Source: Methanobrevibacter millerae (GTDB lineage Archaea; Methanobacteriota; Methanobacteria; Methanobacteriales; Methanobacteriaceae). Taken from it: a stretch of 64,000 nucleotides of DNA. This document shows, one piece after another, positions 10,034 through 20,504 of the stretch (position 1 is its first letter; each line of letters opens with the position of its first letter). The DNA lies in assembly GCF_001477655.1 (NCBI RefSeq), contig NZ_CP011266.1, forward strand, positions 607,001 to 671,000, written 5' to 3'. The notes under the pieces are model-generated. The model worked only from the letters and a program-made list of their open reading frames with translations. It made no database searches and was not told the origin of the DNA. A program made the translations under genes and the position numbers.

Positions 10034-11692
10034 TTAATCCGGGTTATACATGATAAATTGTACTACAAGATACATTCCCAATGCAAAACTTATTACATAT
10101 CCGAATAATCCTAATAGTGGTATATCTATAAAGGCAGGACCCTTGTCTGCAAACAATGCCAGTGAAGATCCAACAATCAATGCCGCAATGATGATTGCTG
10201 TTGTCAGTTGTTTTGATATTTCATTTATTCCTTCTAATTTTAATTTTAAGGTGATTTCGCCACCTTCTAATTTTGACAATGTGCTATTTACTGTTGTAGG
10301 CAGTCCTTTTGTCAAATGTCCAAGTTCTAAAAGATGGTTATATCCTACTTTTACCAATCTGCTTGGTGATAATTTATGGGTAACTATTTTTTTAGATAAT
10401 CTTTTCAGTTCTTTTGCGGTATCAAATTCTGGATTTAATTTTTTACCGCTTTCTTCTACTAATGCCAGCCCCCTTCCAATCATTACAAATTCTCTTGGCA
10501 TTGATATATTATGTTTTATCATTGTATTAAGCAAGTCTTCTATGCTTCCATTAATATTTTTCAACTTATTTCCATAATATTTTTTCATTAAATCATCAAT
10601 ATCCTCTTTAAGCTCAGGAGTATTCTGAGTGGGTGCAATTATATCCATGTATATTAATTGATTGATGATGTTATCCGCATTACCGTTTACTAAAAGCATA
10701 ATCAATTCTGCAAGGTTTTCTTTAAATCCTTCGCTCAATATTCCCATCATTCCCATATCTATATAACAGATTGTATTATTGTCCTTGATAATTATATTTG
10801 CAGGATGGGGGTCTGCATGGAAGAATCCATCAATCATGATCTGTTTGAAAAATGAATTTGTTCCTCTTTTGGCAATTAATTTTTTATCGTATTTTCCACT
10901 TTCATCTTCGATTACTTTACTTAAATCATCTCCTTCAATCAATTCCATGTTGATGACCTTTCCGGAACAGTAATCGTTATAAACTTCTGGAATATAAACG
11001 TAAGGGATGCTTTTAAAATTTGATTGCATAATTTCTATATTTCTAACTTCTTCAAGATAATTTATTTCTTTCAATATAGACTTTTCAAATTCGCTAACGA
11101 TTGCAGGCAAATTGTAAATTTTTGTTTTATTGATATATTTGTCAATTCTTAAAGCCAAAAATTTCATTATCCTAAGGTCTGTTTTAATAATCTCATCACT
11201 ATTTGGCTTTTGAACTTTAACTGCAACTTTTTTTTCGTTATTTTTTAAAGTAGCCGTATATACCTGTGCAATGGATGCAGAACCTATTGGTACTTCATCA
11301 AAATCAGTATAAATATTTTCTAAATCCTGTCCCAATTCAGATTCAATGACTTTCCTGATTTCTTCAAAATCGGTTACTGGTGTATTGTCTCTTAATTTCT
11401 GAAGTTCTTCAGATATTTCAATACCCACTAAATCAGGTCTTGTAGATAGCATCTGACCTAATTTGATGTATGCCGGACCTAAATCCTCAAACACCCTCCT
11501 TATTCTTACAGGAACAGTATTATCAACGAATGGCATTTCTTCATTTATTTTACGGTTTCTTAGAAAAGGAAATGTTTTAAAAAAAGTATTTTCTTCAATC
11601 AAGTATCCGAAATCGTTCTTTTTTAAAACTTTATAAATTTGATTTATTCGCTGAATATCAGAATTGGTCGATTTATTAATAATTTTCATCAT
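10034..11692 (-). CDS. ABC1/UbiB-family atypical kinase
   Basis: Family hallmarks are in order: the KxGQ motif (K77 to Q80, KLGQMLSTRPDLVG), the alanine-type loop GSASIAQV (137-144) in place of a glycine-rich loop, the lysine of VAVKVQKP (K159), HADPHPANI (292-300), and DMG (312-314), the equivalent of the kinase DFG. Two C-terminal hydrophobic helices (about 490-550) should anchor it in the membrane, as in bacterial UbiB. Characterised relatives support quinone or isoprenoid-lipid metabolism. This organism would not be expected to make ubiquinone, so the client is probably another isoprenoid or lipid process. It lies just downstream of the MutS-like gene, with no strong operon evidence. Confidence 0.85.
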   Translation of the reverse strand: MMKIINKSTNSDIQRINQIYKVLKKNDFGYLIEENTFFKTFPFLRNRKINEEMPFVDNTVPVRIRRVFEDLGPAYIKLGQMLSTRPDLVGIEISEELQKLRDNTPVTDFEEIRKVIESELGQDLENIYTDFDEVPIGSASIAQVYTATLKNNEKKVAVKVQKPNSDEIIKTDLRIMKFLALRIDKYINKTKIYNLPAIVSEFEKSILKEINYLEEVRNIEIMQSNFKSIPYVYIPEVYNDYCSGKVINMELIEGDDLSKVIEDESGKYDKKLIAKRGTNSFFKQIMIDGFFHADPHPANIIIKDNNTICYIDMGMMGILSEGFKENLAELIMLLVNGNADNIINQLIYMDIIAPTQNTPELKEDIDDLMKKYYGNKLKNINGSIEDLLNTMIKHNISMPREFVMIGRGLALVEESGKKLNPEFDTAKELKRLSKKIVTHKLSPSRLVKVGYNHLLELGHLTKGLPTTVNSTLSKLEGGEITLKLKLEGINEISKQLTTAIIIAALIVGSSLALFADKGPAFIDIPLLGLFGYVISFALGMYLVVQFIMYNPD

Positions 11693-11716
11693 GATAATTT
11701 TTGCATGAACTAGTAT

Positions 11717-13642
11717 TTAGAATTTTTCTAAAATTCTTGCATACACCACTTTTAGCTCATCATCAGATTTTTCATAAATTCTTTTTAAAATCAATTCAGG
11801 TGTACTTTTTGCAAGGAAATTCATTTTTGGTGTTCTGTCAACGATTAGATTATAGTTTTCATCCAAACCTTTTGCTTCTATTCCATCAACTCTAACATCA
11901 GTATAATTCATCAGTTCCCTTGCCATATGGGTTACTATTATTCCATATGAGTGTGATTCCTTAATCATGTCTATGAATGTTGATATGATTTTAACTGCAG
12001 CTTCAAGCTCGGTTATGCCTTCAAGCTCGTCAAGCAATACCAGTTTTTCGCTGTTGGTTGTTACAATTGGAATGAACACGTTCAGGAATGATTCGAATGC
12101 TCCAGCATCAAGTGACCGTTTTTTGGAAAAGTGATAAATCTCATCAAACAGCTTGATTTCACAATATTTTGCACTTACTGGAAGTCCCATCTGTGCCATT
12201 ATTGAAATCTGCGTCAATGTTTCAAGAAGTGTTGTTTTACCTCCGCTGTTTGCTCCGGTCAGTAATGCGATATTTTCATTTTTTGTCAGTTCATAGTCAA
12301 TCTTTTGGATGTTTTCATCATCCTTTTTAAGGGATAAGTCTAAATGGAGTGCTCCTTTTAATTTTATTCCATCACCAAATTCTGGTTCTGTTAATTCATA
12401 TTCGTAGGCAAAACTTCCCAGGCTGAATTCATAGTCGAATTTTATTGCATCCTGGACTTCTTCAATTGCCTTTTGCTTTATTGAATTGAGCTGTATTGCA
12501 GCACTTTTCTTAATGTCGAAAATGTCATTTTCCTTTTTGGATGAGCGTTCCAGTTTCACCCTTTCAATTTCCTGTTCGTCTATTTCAATAGGATACTTTC
12601 GGAGGTACGGATCAAAGTCCATCCCAGTTTTTTCCTTGATTATTGCCTTCCGTTTATTTATAATTTCGTCAAATATTTTACTTATCTTTGGAGGAAAATT
12701 ATTGTTTAATAGGTTGAGAATTTCATCTCCTTCAAGGTCAACATTTTTCATTGACTTTTCAAGTTCCTCATCCATCTCATATTTCAGTGAGTTGACAAGT
12801 TCGTCAATATCAACTTCTTTTTTGTCGACTATGTTCAATTCGTCTATAATTGGAATTATGTCGCCTAAAACGCTTTCCTTATTTCTTATTTTTTGGATTT
12901 CATGAACTCTTTGGAAGGTATCCTGGTTTTGGATAAAAAAGTTAATTATTTTTTCAGGAACGATTTCATAGTCATTTTCATCAATGTTAATCATTACAAG
13001 ATTTGGCATTCCTTCAAAATCAAGAATTCCCTGTGAATAAACATAAAATATTAAATCATAATTCATCAATTCTTCCTGGAGCAGTGGAGAATCGCTTGCA
13101 GTAAGGATTGGGTAGTATTGGTTCAGGCCTAAATCACATAAATATGAATTGTCCTCTTCGCTTTCAACTAAAATTACTTTGCTCGCATCATATTCTGCTT
13201 TTGCGTCTTCAAGCTCTTTTAAGTTTTTCATCAGGCCTCTCAATTTGATGATGGGCATTTGGGATACTTCTTTTTTGGCATCCATTACAAACTTAACCTG
13301 CTTTTTAATCTTATTCAGGTCTTTTGAAGGTGACAACAATAATATTCTGTTTTTGGAGTATGAAGTATTGGAATAGGCTAATATCTTGTTAATTATGTCT
13401 TCATATATTTCCAGTGCCCTGTCGCTTTTCATGAATTCATAATTGTCATTATTCAATAATTGATTCATAATTTGAATAGCTTTTCTTTGGCTGATGCCGT
13501 CAATATTAATGATTCTTTCCACATCAACATCATCAATTATTTTTTGGAGTTCTTCTTCCCCTCCAACGCTTTTTATTATTTTTTCAGAGATCTTATCTCC
13601 GATACCTTTTATTTCTTGCAATGTATGTAAGTCTCCTTCCAT
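11717..13642 (-). CDS. MutS-family ATPase with N-terminal helix-hairpin-helix domain
   Basis: The N-terminus holds a double helix-hairpin-helix segment (about 8-65, with IKGIGDK and NIDGISQRKA), a non-specific DNA-binding module. The middle is a long helical lever/clamp-like region. The C-terminal MutS ATPase has Walker A GANSGGKTT (about 463-471), Walker B LVLLDELEG (about 534-542) and the switch THMA. The mismatch-recognition Phe-x-Glu domain and the C-terminal Smr nuclease of MutS2 are absent. It is an archaeal MutS-related protein, probably acting on branched or recombining DNA. Mismatch repair here is more likely carried out by NucS (34675-35457). ATG 13642 is preferred over TTG 13651 because AAGGG lies upstream. 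Confidence 0.8.
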   Translation of the reverse strand: MEGDLHTLQEIKGIGDKISEKIIKSVGGEEELQKIIDDVDVERIINIDGISQRKAIQIMNQLLNNDNYEFMKSDRALEIYEDIINKILAYSNTSYSKNRILLLSPSKDLNKIKKQVKFVMDAKKEVSQMPIIKLRGLMKNLKELEDAKAEYDASKVILVESEEDNSYLCDLGLNQYYPILTASDSPLLQEELMNYDLIFYVYSQGILDFEGMPNLVMINIDENDYEIVPEKIINFFIQNQDTFQRVHEIQKIRNKESVLGDIIPIIDELNIVDKKEVDIDELVNSLKYEMDEELEKSMKNVDLEGDEILNLLNNNFPPKISKIFDEIINKRKAIIKEKTGMDFDPYLRKYPIEIDEQEIERVKLERSSKKENDIFDIKKSAAIQLNSIKQKAIEEVQDAIKFDYEFSLGSFAYEYELTEPEFGDGIKLKGALHLDLSLKKDDENIQKIDYELTKNENIALLTGANSGGKTTLLETLTQISIMAQMGLPVSAKYCEIKLFDEIYHFSKKRSLDAGAFESFLNVFIPIVTTNSEKLVLLDELEGITELEAAVKIISTFIDMIKESHSYGIIVTHMARELMNYTDVRVDGIEAKGLDENYNLIVDRTPKMNFLAKSTPELILKRIYEKSDDELKVVYARILEKF

Positions 13643-13710
13643 TTTAACCAAACCCTTAATGATATTTAATATTATATATTAATTAGATATTTGCCTAGAG
13701 CATTTGACAA

Positions 13711-16053
13711 CTAATAATTGCCTTTTGTAAAATTCTTTATAATTCCTTTATTTTTTGCATTGCCATTCAATGCATCGTTATATAAATCAATCATTTTAAT
13801 GTAGTCTTTATTTTTATATCTTCCGTCAATCGAAAAGTTAACATAACCGATGGACTTCAAATATCCAATTTCATCAATTAATGATAAATCCTCGTTATTA
13901 AAAATAATCAGTTCTTCACCGGATAAGCTGGGTCTTATTGGATATTCTCCATTTAAACTTGCATTTTTTATATTTTCCTTAAATCCGTATCTGGTTTTCA
14001 TAAGTTCTAGTGAACCCTGAACTAGAATCTCTATTTTTGAGTTGTCTTCACAGTTTTTTATTATGTCTTCATAATCTCTCTTTCTAAGCTCTGGAGATAT
14101 TGTAATTATTTTATAACCTTTAAGAGAGTTTATTGACTCTGTATTTGCAATGTTCATGGAATAAGGTCCATATTCTCCTTTGAAATCATTGGACATGATT
14201 TTTATCGGATAATTCAGTTTATTTAAAATGCCCTTAACTTTCGTCAGGGATTTTACTAAATTGTCATGGGCAATGTCCGGCCATTTCCAAATCAGCTCAT
14301 AGTCCTTATTGAATGCAGTCTCTATGGATTGTTTCAGGAAATTAACCATAAAGTTAATGCTGTCGTTTGGAGGAATTTCCAAATAAACTCTTTTGACATC
14401 AGCAATTTCTTTTAAATCGTCTAAATTATTAGTATAGTATGAAAGAGAAATTTCATCACTTCTTTTCATTTCTATTTGTCTTAAATTAATCTTTTCCTTT
14501 TTATTTTCATATAACTTATGGATTTCAGATTCCAAACCTTCAAACAGTTCTCTTCTTATCTTATTGATTTCCTTGATTGGAATAAACAGGCTTCCATCAT
14601 AATTCATATTGATTTGTGTAATTTCAAATGGATAGTTGTCCAGCTTGGACAATTGTTTTTCAATCGTTTCGCCCGTAACATTCCTTTTGAGAGGAGTTTC
14701 AAATTTTGCGGTTCCGACTACTTCATAAGTTACTTCCCTATGGTTTGCTAAGGTTAATCTTCCTTTGACTTTCGGATATTTGTTTTTAAGAGAAAATGTC
14801 AATATCAGTTTTGATTTTACAAAGCTTGATCCGCTGTTTTCTATTTCTTTTGCTTTTCTGGTCAGTGAATTTCTTTTGGTTAAATAAACATCACTGTTTT
14901 CAAGTTTAAAGTTATTTTTCTTGTTTTGCCTAACTTTTTTTATAATCAAAACTTTATTTTTTCTTGTCAAATCCTTTACTTGCTTGATTTTATTCTTGTT
15001 GAAATGATTAAGTGTTGTGACTATTGGATTTTGTGAAATTTCCATTCCGTAGTCATTGTCTTTTTTAATGAATAAGAGTCCATCGCCTTTGTCAGGAATA
15101 GTTTTCAAATCATCGTTTAGTTTAATGGCGATTTGGGATTTTTTGGTTTCAATTACTTTTCCAATTTTCAAGCCCAAATGTCCCGGACGGATACTTCGTT
15201 CATACGTGCTTTTGAACTGTCCTTTGGTAAATCCGCGATTGAAAACAAGTTTCAAATTTTCAGTTTTTGAAGTTTTATTGCTTTTCAGTTTGTTCAGTGC
15301 CTTTCTATATTCGCTTATGACAATGGCCAGATATTGCTTTGAACGCATCCTTCCTTCAATTTTGATGCATCTTATGTTCATTTCGCTGATTTCTTTCAAT
15401 TCATCATATAGACATAAGTCTCTTGGTGATAAATAGTAATCCTCTTTATTGTTTAATCGGTATTTTTGCCTGCATGGCTGAGCACATGTTCCTCTGTTCC
15501 CGCTTCTTCCACCTTTAAAGCTGCTCATCAAGCACTGTCCTGAGTATGAATAGCATAACGCACCATGAGCAAAGATTTCAAGTTCCATATTTGTTTTCAG
15601 GTTTTCTATTTCTTCTTTTCTCATCTCACGTGTCAAAACAACTCTTTTAACGTTTTTGCTTTCAAGATAATCTAGTTTTCTTTGGTTTTCACATGTCAAT
15701 TGCGTTGAGGCATGAATCTTAAGCTTTGGCAGGTGTCTGTTGATCAGTTCAATCAGACCCAAATCCTGAACCAGGACCGCATCAACGCCTATTGCATATA
15801 ACTCATTCAAATAATTCAAAACGCTTTCAAGCTCACTTTCCTTAATTAATGTATTGACTGTAACATAGACTCTCACATTATGCAGGTGTGCAAGCTTTAC
15901 CGCTTCGTGAATTTCATCTAACGTAAAGTTCTGGGCAAATTTCCTGGCCCCGTAATTCTTTCCGGATAAATAAACGGAACTGGCTCCTGCATTAATTGCA
16001 ATTTTTAGATGTTCCATGGATCCGGCAGGTGCAAGCAATTCAGGTATCTTCAT
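13711..16053 (-). CDS. U32-family protein, downstream copy
   Basis: The protein begins with the U32 core PELLAPAGSMEHLK and has the four-cysteine block HGALCYSYSGQC...GTCAQPC (C167, C174, C190, C194). The block is typical of the RlhA/TrhP branch, now linked to RNA hydroxylation and probable metal or cluster binding, and not to collagen degradation. A long C-terminal half is mostly beta-rich. ATG 16053 is chosen because AAGGAAG stands upstream and it matches the N-terminus of its paralogue; ATG 16068 is less supported. The gene overlaps the 3' end of the paralogue by 14 bases, so they are surely cotranscribed. The RNA target in archaea is unknown to me. Confidence 0.82.
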   Translation of the reverse strand: MKIPELLAPAGSMEHLKIAINAGASSVYLSGKNYGARKFAQNFTLDEIHEAVKLAHLHNVRVYVTVNTLIKESELESVLNYLNELYAIGVDAVLVQDLGLIELINRHLPKLKIHASTQLTCENQRKLDYLESKNVKRVVLTREMRKEEIENLKTNMELEIFAHGALCYSYSGQCLMSSFKGGRSGNRGTCAQPCRQKYRLNNKEDYYLSPRDLCLYDELKEISEMNIRCIKIEGRMRSKQYLAIVISEYRKALNKLKSNKTSKTENLKLVFNRGFTKGQFKSTYERSIRPGHLGLKIGKVIETKKSQIAIKLNDDLKTIPDKGDGLLFIKKDNDYGMEISQNPIVTTLNHFNKNKIKQVKDLTRKNKVLIIKKVRQNKKNNFKLENSDVYLTKRNSLTRKAKEIENSGSSFVKSKLILTFSLKNKYPKVKGRLTLANHREVTYEVVGTAKFETPLKRNVTGETIEKQLSKLDNYPFEITQINMNYDGSLFIPIKEINKIRRELFEGLESEIHKLYENKKEKINLRQIEMKRSDEISLSYYTNNLDDLKEIADVKRVYLEIPPNDSINFMVNFLKQSIETAFNKDYELIWKWPDIAHDNLVKSLTKVKGILNKLNYPIKIMSNDFKGEYGPYSMNIANTESINSLKGYKIITISPELRKRDYEDIIKNCEDNSKIEILVQGSLELMKTRYGFKENIKNASLNGEYPIRPSLSGEELIIFNNEDLSLIDEIGYLKSIGYVNFSIDGRYKNKDYIKMIDLYNDALNGNAKNKGIIKNFTKGNY

Positions 16054-18532
16054 GTAATCTTCCTTCAATATAATTTCCTTTATTTATGTATGACTGTGAG
16101 AAATCCATTATCTTGAATTTATATTCCTCTAATTTTTCATCGCTGATTTCACTTAAGCTTTCATTATAAATGGATAAAATCTGTTTGGTGTATTTTTCAT
16201 TCGAATATCTGCAGTCAACAATTAAATTGTCCAAATTAAGATTTTTAATGTCATTCATCTCCTCAATCAAACACAGGCAATCCTTATTCAATATGTGGCT
16301 TTGCCTATTGTAGTCGAAAAATATTTTATATTTGAATTTCTTTCTTTTCTTATCTTCGAGGGTTGCGTATTCCGCATCATTTGAAATGATAAAGTCCCGT
16401 CCATCATTAAGGTTTGTAAAGTCATCACGGCTAACGATAACCTCCAGATTACCGTGAACAATCATTTCCAAATCGATATTTTTGATATAGTTTTTGCGGG
16501 TTATTTCTTTTATTTCTCTTCCGGAAAGCTCTGATGATAATATCAGTCCTTTATATTTTGACAGATTTTCGACAGCGTATGAATTCCACACGTTAAGGTT
16601 ATGGTTTCCATATATTGGGCAGCTGAAGATTTTTTCTGCTCCCGGTGAGTCTACCATGACGGAAATAAGATATCCTTCACTTTCAAGTTCTTTAATAATT
16701 TCATTTGCTTTAATCAGTTCAAATTCATTGATGAATGATGATAAAACCCATACGATTTCAATTTCGGGAGCAATCTGTATTGCTTCTTTTAAAATATCTT
16801 TTATGTTATTATAATAATCATCTTTGCTGTTGTATGAACAGTTAACATCCAGATAAATCCTTTTCAAATCAAAACCGTTTGCAGCCCTGACCTGGCTTAG
16901 GTCATTTGCAAAAAGGGAGAGTCTGGTTTTTTTGTTTGTCTTGTTTTCATAAGTTTCATAATTCTTTTTGAACTCTTCAATTCTTTTTCTTGCAGCTTTT
17001 ACAGATTTTTTTGTTGGAGTATAATGATTTAGGAGTAATTCTTGAGCTTTATCAAGGATTTCTCTTCTAATTTTATTCAAACCGCTGATTGGTATAAATA
17101 AGTTATCAGGCATATCATTAAACTTGATTTTTTCCATATAAAACGGTGTTCCTCCTGTTTTTTCTAATTGTTTTTCAATTGACTCTTTGGTTATTGGTCT
17201 GTTTTTGGCCTTTTCAAATCTGGCTATTGCCTTATGTCTGAAGTTAATCAGTTCATCATCCAAGTAATACTCCACTTTGACTGATGCGGTCAAATCCTTT
17301 TGGAAATTGAATGTCACATTAATAGGAATTTTGCTTTTGATTGTTTCATTTTTAAACTGCTTTAGGCTTTCATGGGTTTTTGCTGAATAGCTGATGAACA
17401 CCTCAGTTCCCACTTTAACACGTCTGGTCGTATCAATAACGATTTCGTTTTCGTCCTGTTTTATTATGTTTTCAAGATATATTCCCTTGATTTTGCCGTT
17501 GTATTTGAATGCTATGCCGTCGCCCTTTTCTAAAATGACTGGTATTTCCTTGTTCTTTATTTCTATTGTCACTTTGGTATCTTCAATATTGACAATATCT
17601 CCAATGTATAGTCCTTCATGGCCGGAACTTCCTCTTCCCATGACTTCTCCTGGTTTGTCGTTCATTATGTATCCGTTGGTGAATCTTCTGTTGAAAACAA
17701 GGTGCAAATCCTTTTCCCAGTCGCCGGGATTTCCGTCAATAATGTTTCTGTAGCTGTTGACGATAGTTCCAATATAGTCTCCGGATTTCATCCTTCCTTC
17801 CAGTTTTAGGGAGGTTACGCCCGCATCGGATATTGCTTTGATATTATTGTATGTTGCAAGGTCATGTGTGGACAGTAAAAATCCGTTTCCCACGTTATAT
17901 CCTCTGTATTTCAGACGGTATTCTCTTCTGCAGGGCTGAGCACATGCTCCACGATTGCCGCTTCTTCCGCTATTGTATGATGACATGTAACAGTTTCCTG
18001 ATACACAATAGCATAATGCACCATGTCCAAATGCCTCTAAATCCATTTTCAAATTATCTTTTTCAAGTTGGTCATGTATCTGTTTGATTTCTTCAATGGA
18101 TTTTTCCCTTGGAAGAACAATCCTTTTGATGTTGTTGTCATAAGCCCATTTGATAGCACTGTAATTGCTTAAAGCCATCTGGGTGGATGCATGAACTTCC
18201 AAATCAGGAATTAATTTCTTTAAGAGTTGGATAATTCCAAAATCCTGAACGATGACTGCATCAACACCTATCTGGTATAATTTGAATAGGTAGCTTATTA
18301 CATCAATAATCTCGAAGTTATTTATTAAAGTATTTACTGTAACATGAATCTTAACATCATTCAAATGAGCATAATTAACAGCTTTTTCGATTTCTTCAAT
18401 TGTAAAGTTTTTTGCAAAGGCTCTAGCACCATAATTCTGTCCTGCAAGATAAACTGCATTAGCACCTGCATTGACTGCAATAACTAAAATATCATAAGAA
18501 CCTGCTGGAGCCAATAATTCTGATAAAACCAT
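16040..18532 (-). CDS. U32-family protein, upstream copy
   Basis: This 830-residue paralogue of the next gene has the same N-terminus (SELLAPAGSYDILVIAVNAG), a conserved HASTQM strand and the cysteine block (C174, C176, C181, C197, C201; GNRGACAQPCRREYRL). The C-terminal half diverges from the downstream copy, which suggests different RNA or protein partners. The start is ATG 18532 with GGTG nine bases upstream. By family knowledge RlhA hydroxylates 23S rRNA and TrhP/YegQ hydroxylates tRNA wobble uridine using prephenate; whether either reaction applies here is inference. It overlaps the downstream copy, giving a two-gene operon that faces away from tmk. Confidence 0.82.
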   Translation of the reverse strand: MVLSELLAPAGSYDILVIAVNAGANAVYLAGQNYGARAFAKNFTIEEIEKAVNYAHLNDVKIHVTVNTLINNFEIIDVISYLFKLYQIGVDAVIVQDFGIIQLLKKLIPDLEVHASTQMALSNYSAIKWAYDNNIKRIVLPREKSIEEIKQIHDQLEKDNLKMDLEAFGHGALCYCVSGNCYMSSYNSGRSGNRGACAQPCRREYRLKYRGYNVGNGFLLSTHDLATYNNIKAISDAGVTSLKLEGRMKSGDYIGTIVNSYRNIIDGNPGDWEKDLHLVFNRRFTNGYIMNDKPGEVMGRGSSGHEGLYIGDIVNIEDTKVTIEIKNKEIPVILEKGDGIAFKYNGKIKGIYLENIIKQDENEIVIDTTRRVKVGTEVFISYSAKTHESLKQFKNETIKSKIPINVTFNFQKDLTASVKVEYYLDDELINFRHKAIARFEKAKNRPITKESIEKQLEKTGGTPFYMEKIKFNDMPDNLFIPISGLNKIRREILDKAQELLLNHYTPTKKSVKAARKRIEEFKKNYETYENKTNKKTRLSLFANDLSQVRAANGFDLKRIYLDVNCSYNSKDDYYNNIKDILKEAIQIAPEIEIVWVLSSFINEFELIKANEIIKELESEGYLISVMVDSPGAEKIFSCPIYGNHNLNVWNSYAVENLSKYKGLILSSELSGREIKEITRKNYIKNIDLEMIVHGNLEVIVSRDDFTNLNDGRDFIISNDAEYATLEDKKRKKFKYKIFFDYNRQSHILNKDCLCLIEEMNDIKNLNLDNLIVDCRYSNEKYTKQILSIYNESLSEISDEKLEEYKFKIMDFSQSYINKGNYIEGRLHEDT

Positions 18533-18665
18533 TATTTGTTACACCTTGATATTTTTATAATATTTTAATCTATGTTTTTCGTATTATTTATCTATTTTGA
18601 GAAAAATTATTATTTCCAGTATTTTGAAATTAAATTTAAATATTATCTGAAATAAACTTATTTTT

Positions 18666-19244
18666 ATGTATATAGTTTTTGAAGGAATTGACGGAGCAGG
18701 TAAATCCACTCAAATCCAATTATTAAAAGAATGGTTGGAAGATAATGGATTGGAAGTAGAAACAATGGTCGAACCAACAGATTCTGAAGTTGGAAAATTG
18801 ATTAGGAAGATACTGCAAAGACCTGATGCAACAACAGACAGTGTTCAAAAAACTTTAGGTTTGCTTTTTGCAGCAGATAGGATGCTTATTATGGATAAAT
18901 TGAGTGATGATAAGAAAGTTATCATATCTGACAGGTCATTTATTTCATCTCTTGCTTATCAGGAGCCTGCAGATTGGATTAGTGTCTTAAATAAATATGC
19001 AAAAAAACCTGATTTGTTGCTTTTGCTTGACTTGGATGTTAAAACTTCTGTTTCTAGAACTTCTGGTGAAGATACATTTGAAAACGAGGAGTTCTTAACA
19101 AATGTCAAATCCAATTATTTGGATTTGGTAAAAGATTTTAATCACGAAATAATTGATGCAAATAATGGAATCAATAAGGTTTCATCAGACATTAAAAAGG
19201 CTGTGGCATCACATGTTGGATTGTGCAGGGATTGCATTTTATAA
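18666..19244 (+). CDS. tmk: thymidylate kinase
   Basis: The 192-residue protein phosphorylates dTMP to dTDP with ATP. The P-loop is EGIDGAGKST (5-14), and the DRS motif (SDRSFISSLAYQ) and a short lid with TSGED follow in the usual order and spacing; the length is normal for the family. A TATA-like TTTAAATAT lies about 30 bases before the ATG and there is no Shine-Dalgarno site, so the transcript is probably leaderless or nearly so. The stop is followed after two bases by the remnant of an adhesin-like gene, which appears to have fused to its 3' side by rearrangement. Confidence 0.95.
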   Translation: MYIVFEGIDGAGKSTQIQLLKEWLEDNGLEVETMVEPTDSEVGKLIRKILQRPDATTDSVQKTLGLLFAADRMLIMDKLSDDKKVIISDRSFISSLAYQEPADWISVLNKYAKKPDLLLLLDLDVKTSVSRTSGEDTFENEEFLTNVKSNYLDLVKDFNHEIIDANNGINKVSSDIKKAVASHVGLCRDCIL

Positions 19245-19246
19245 AA

Positions 19247-20387
19247 ATGATTATTATTTCAAATAAAGAATTTTGTTTGGATAAAAAATTAATATTAACT
19301 CAAATGACTTCTAATGATACAATAACAAACTCTATGATTAAATTTGTTTCTGGGAGTGATAATTCAACTATCCATAATATAAAAATATTAAATAATAAAT
19401 CCACTTCTTTCAAGAATACCATATTATTGGAAAATTCTAATAATATTGTAATACATGATTGTTATTTAAATTCAACTAATCCTATTGAATATAATATAAT
19501 GGTTTTTTCATCCAATTTTACCACTATTTGTAATACCACATTTGTTAAAAAGGGAATAAATGTAACTGACAATCTTATTTTAAATATGAATAATAATCAT
19601 TTTTTGGATTTTGAACCACCAAAAGTCAATACTATAATATCTGAAAATCTAACAAAAATAGAAAAAAATGCTTCACATTTTGAAGCGAAATTTTTATATG
19701 TAATACCCTTTTCAGAAAATGATAAAGTTATTTTTAAAATTAATGATATTGAATATATGAGATCTATTAATGGTGAGGGAATTGCTAAAATTTCTATTAA
19801 TCTTGATCCTGGAGAATATATTATCCAATCTATTAATCCAGTAACCCACGAAATAAAAAATAATACTATAACTGTTTTACCAAGAATTGTTGAAAATAAT
19901 GATTTGGAAAAGTTCTATAGAAATGGGTCTCAATATTGGATAAAAATTTTAGATGATTATGGAAATCCTGCAAAAGCAAATGAAACAGTAACTTTAATAT
20001 AAATGGGGTATTCTACAATCGTACAACAAATGCATCAGGTTACGTAAAACTTAACATTAATTTACAGCCAGGAGATTATGTAATTACTGCTGAATATAAA
20101 GGATGTAAAGTATCCAATAAAATCAAAGTAAAACCAGTTTTATCTGCTATAGATTTAACTAAAAAATATGGAACTCTAAATCAATTTAAAGCTAAATTAT
20201 TGGATGGTCATGGAAATTCTTTAATAAATACTAATGTGACTTTTAATATAAATGGTGTATTTTATATTCGTGCAACAGATATTAACGGTACTGCAAATTA
20301 AATATTAACTTACAACCTGGGAAATATATTATAACATCTAGTTATGATGATGCTAATATTTCAAATGACGTAATAGTCACTAATTAA
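19247..20387 (+). pseudogene. adhesin-like surface protein remnant with two frameshifts
   Basis: Asn- and Thr-rich sequence first shows beta-helix-like repeats (NNIVIHDCYLNST), then at least three Ig-like repeats of the type VTFNINGVFYNRTTNASGY and LNINLQPGxYxIT, which are typical of methanobrevibacterial adhesin-like proteins. There is no signal peptide, so the 5' part is missing. A one-base loss at TTT 19993-19995 moves the frame to an early stop at 20002. Putting one T back restores the repeat until 20295-20297, where a loss from an A run again creates a stop. Restoring it leads to the natural end at 20387. It is therefore truncated and doubly frameshifted. It directly abuts tmk. Confidence 0.82.
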
Positions 20388-20408
20388 GAAGTTAACACTT
20401 CTTTTTTT
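20386..20408 (+). terminator. hairpin plus T-tract terminator
   Basis: AAGAAG (20386-20391) pairs with CTTCTT (20398-20403) around a six-base loop and runs into a T tract to 20408. It overlaps the stop codon of the adhesin-like remnant and is positioned to end that transcript. Confidence 0.6.
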
Positions 20409-20504
20409 ATATTTTTTTAGATACATTAAAATTTAGATTATTTTGTATCGATTTATTAAATAAAATTAAATTTTTTCATTAATAAAATAAAAAATGGATA
20501 ATAA

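Noticed and set aside
13711-18532. U32 pair as secreted collagenases
   Set aside because: There is no signal peptide, and the cysteine block matches the RNA-hydroxylase branch of the family.
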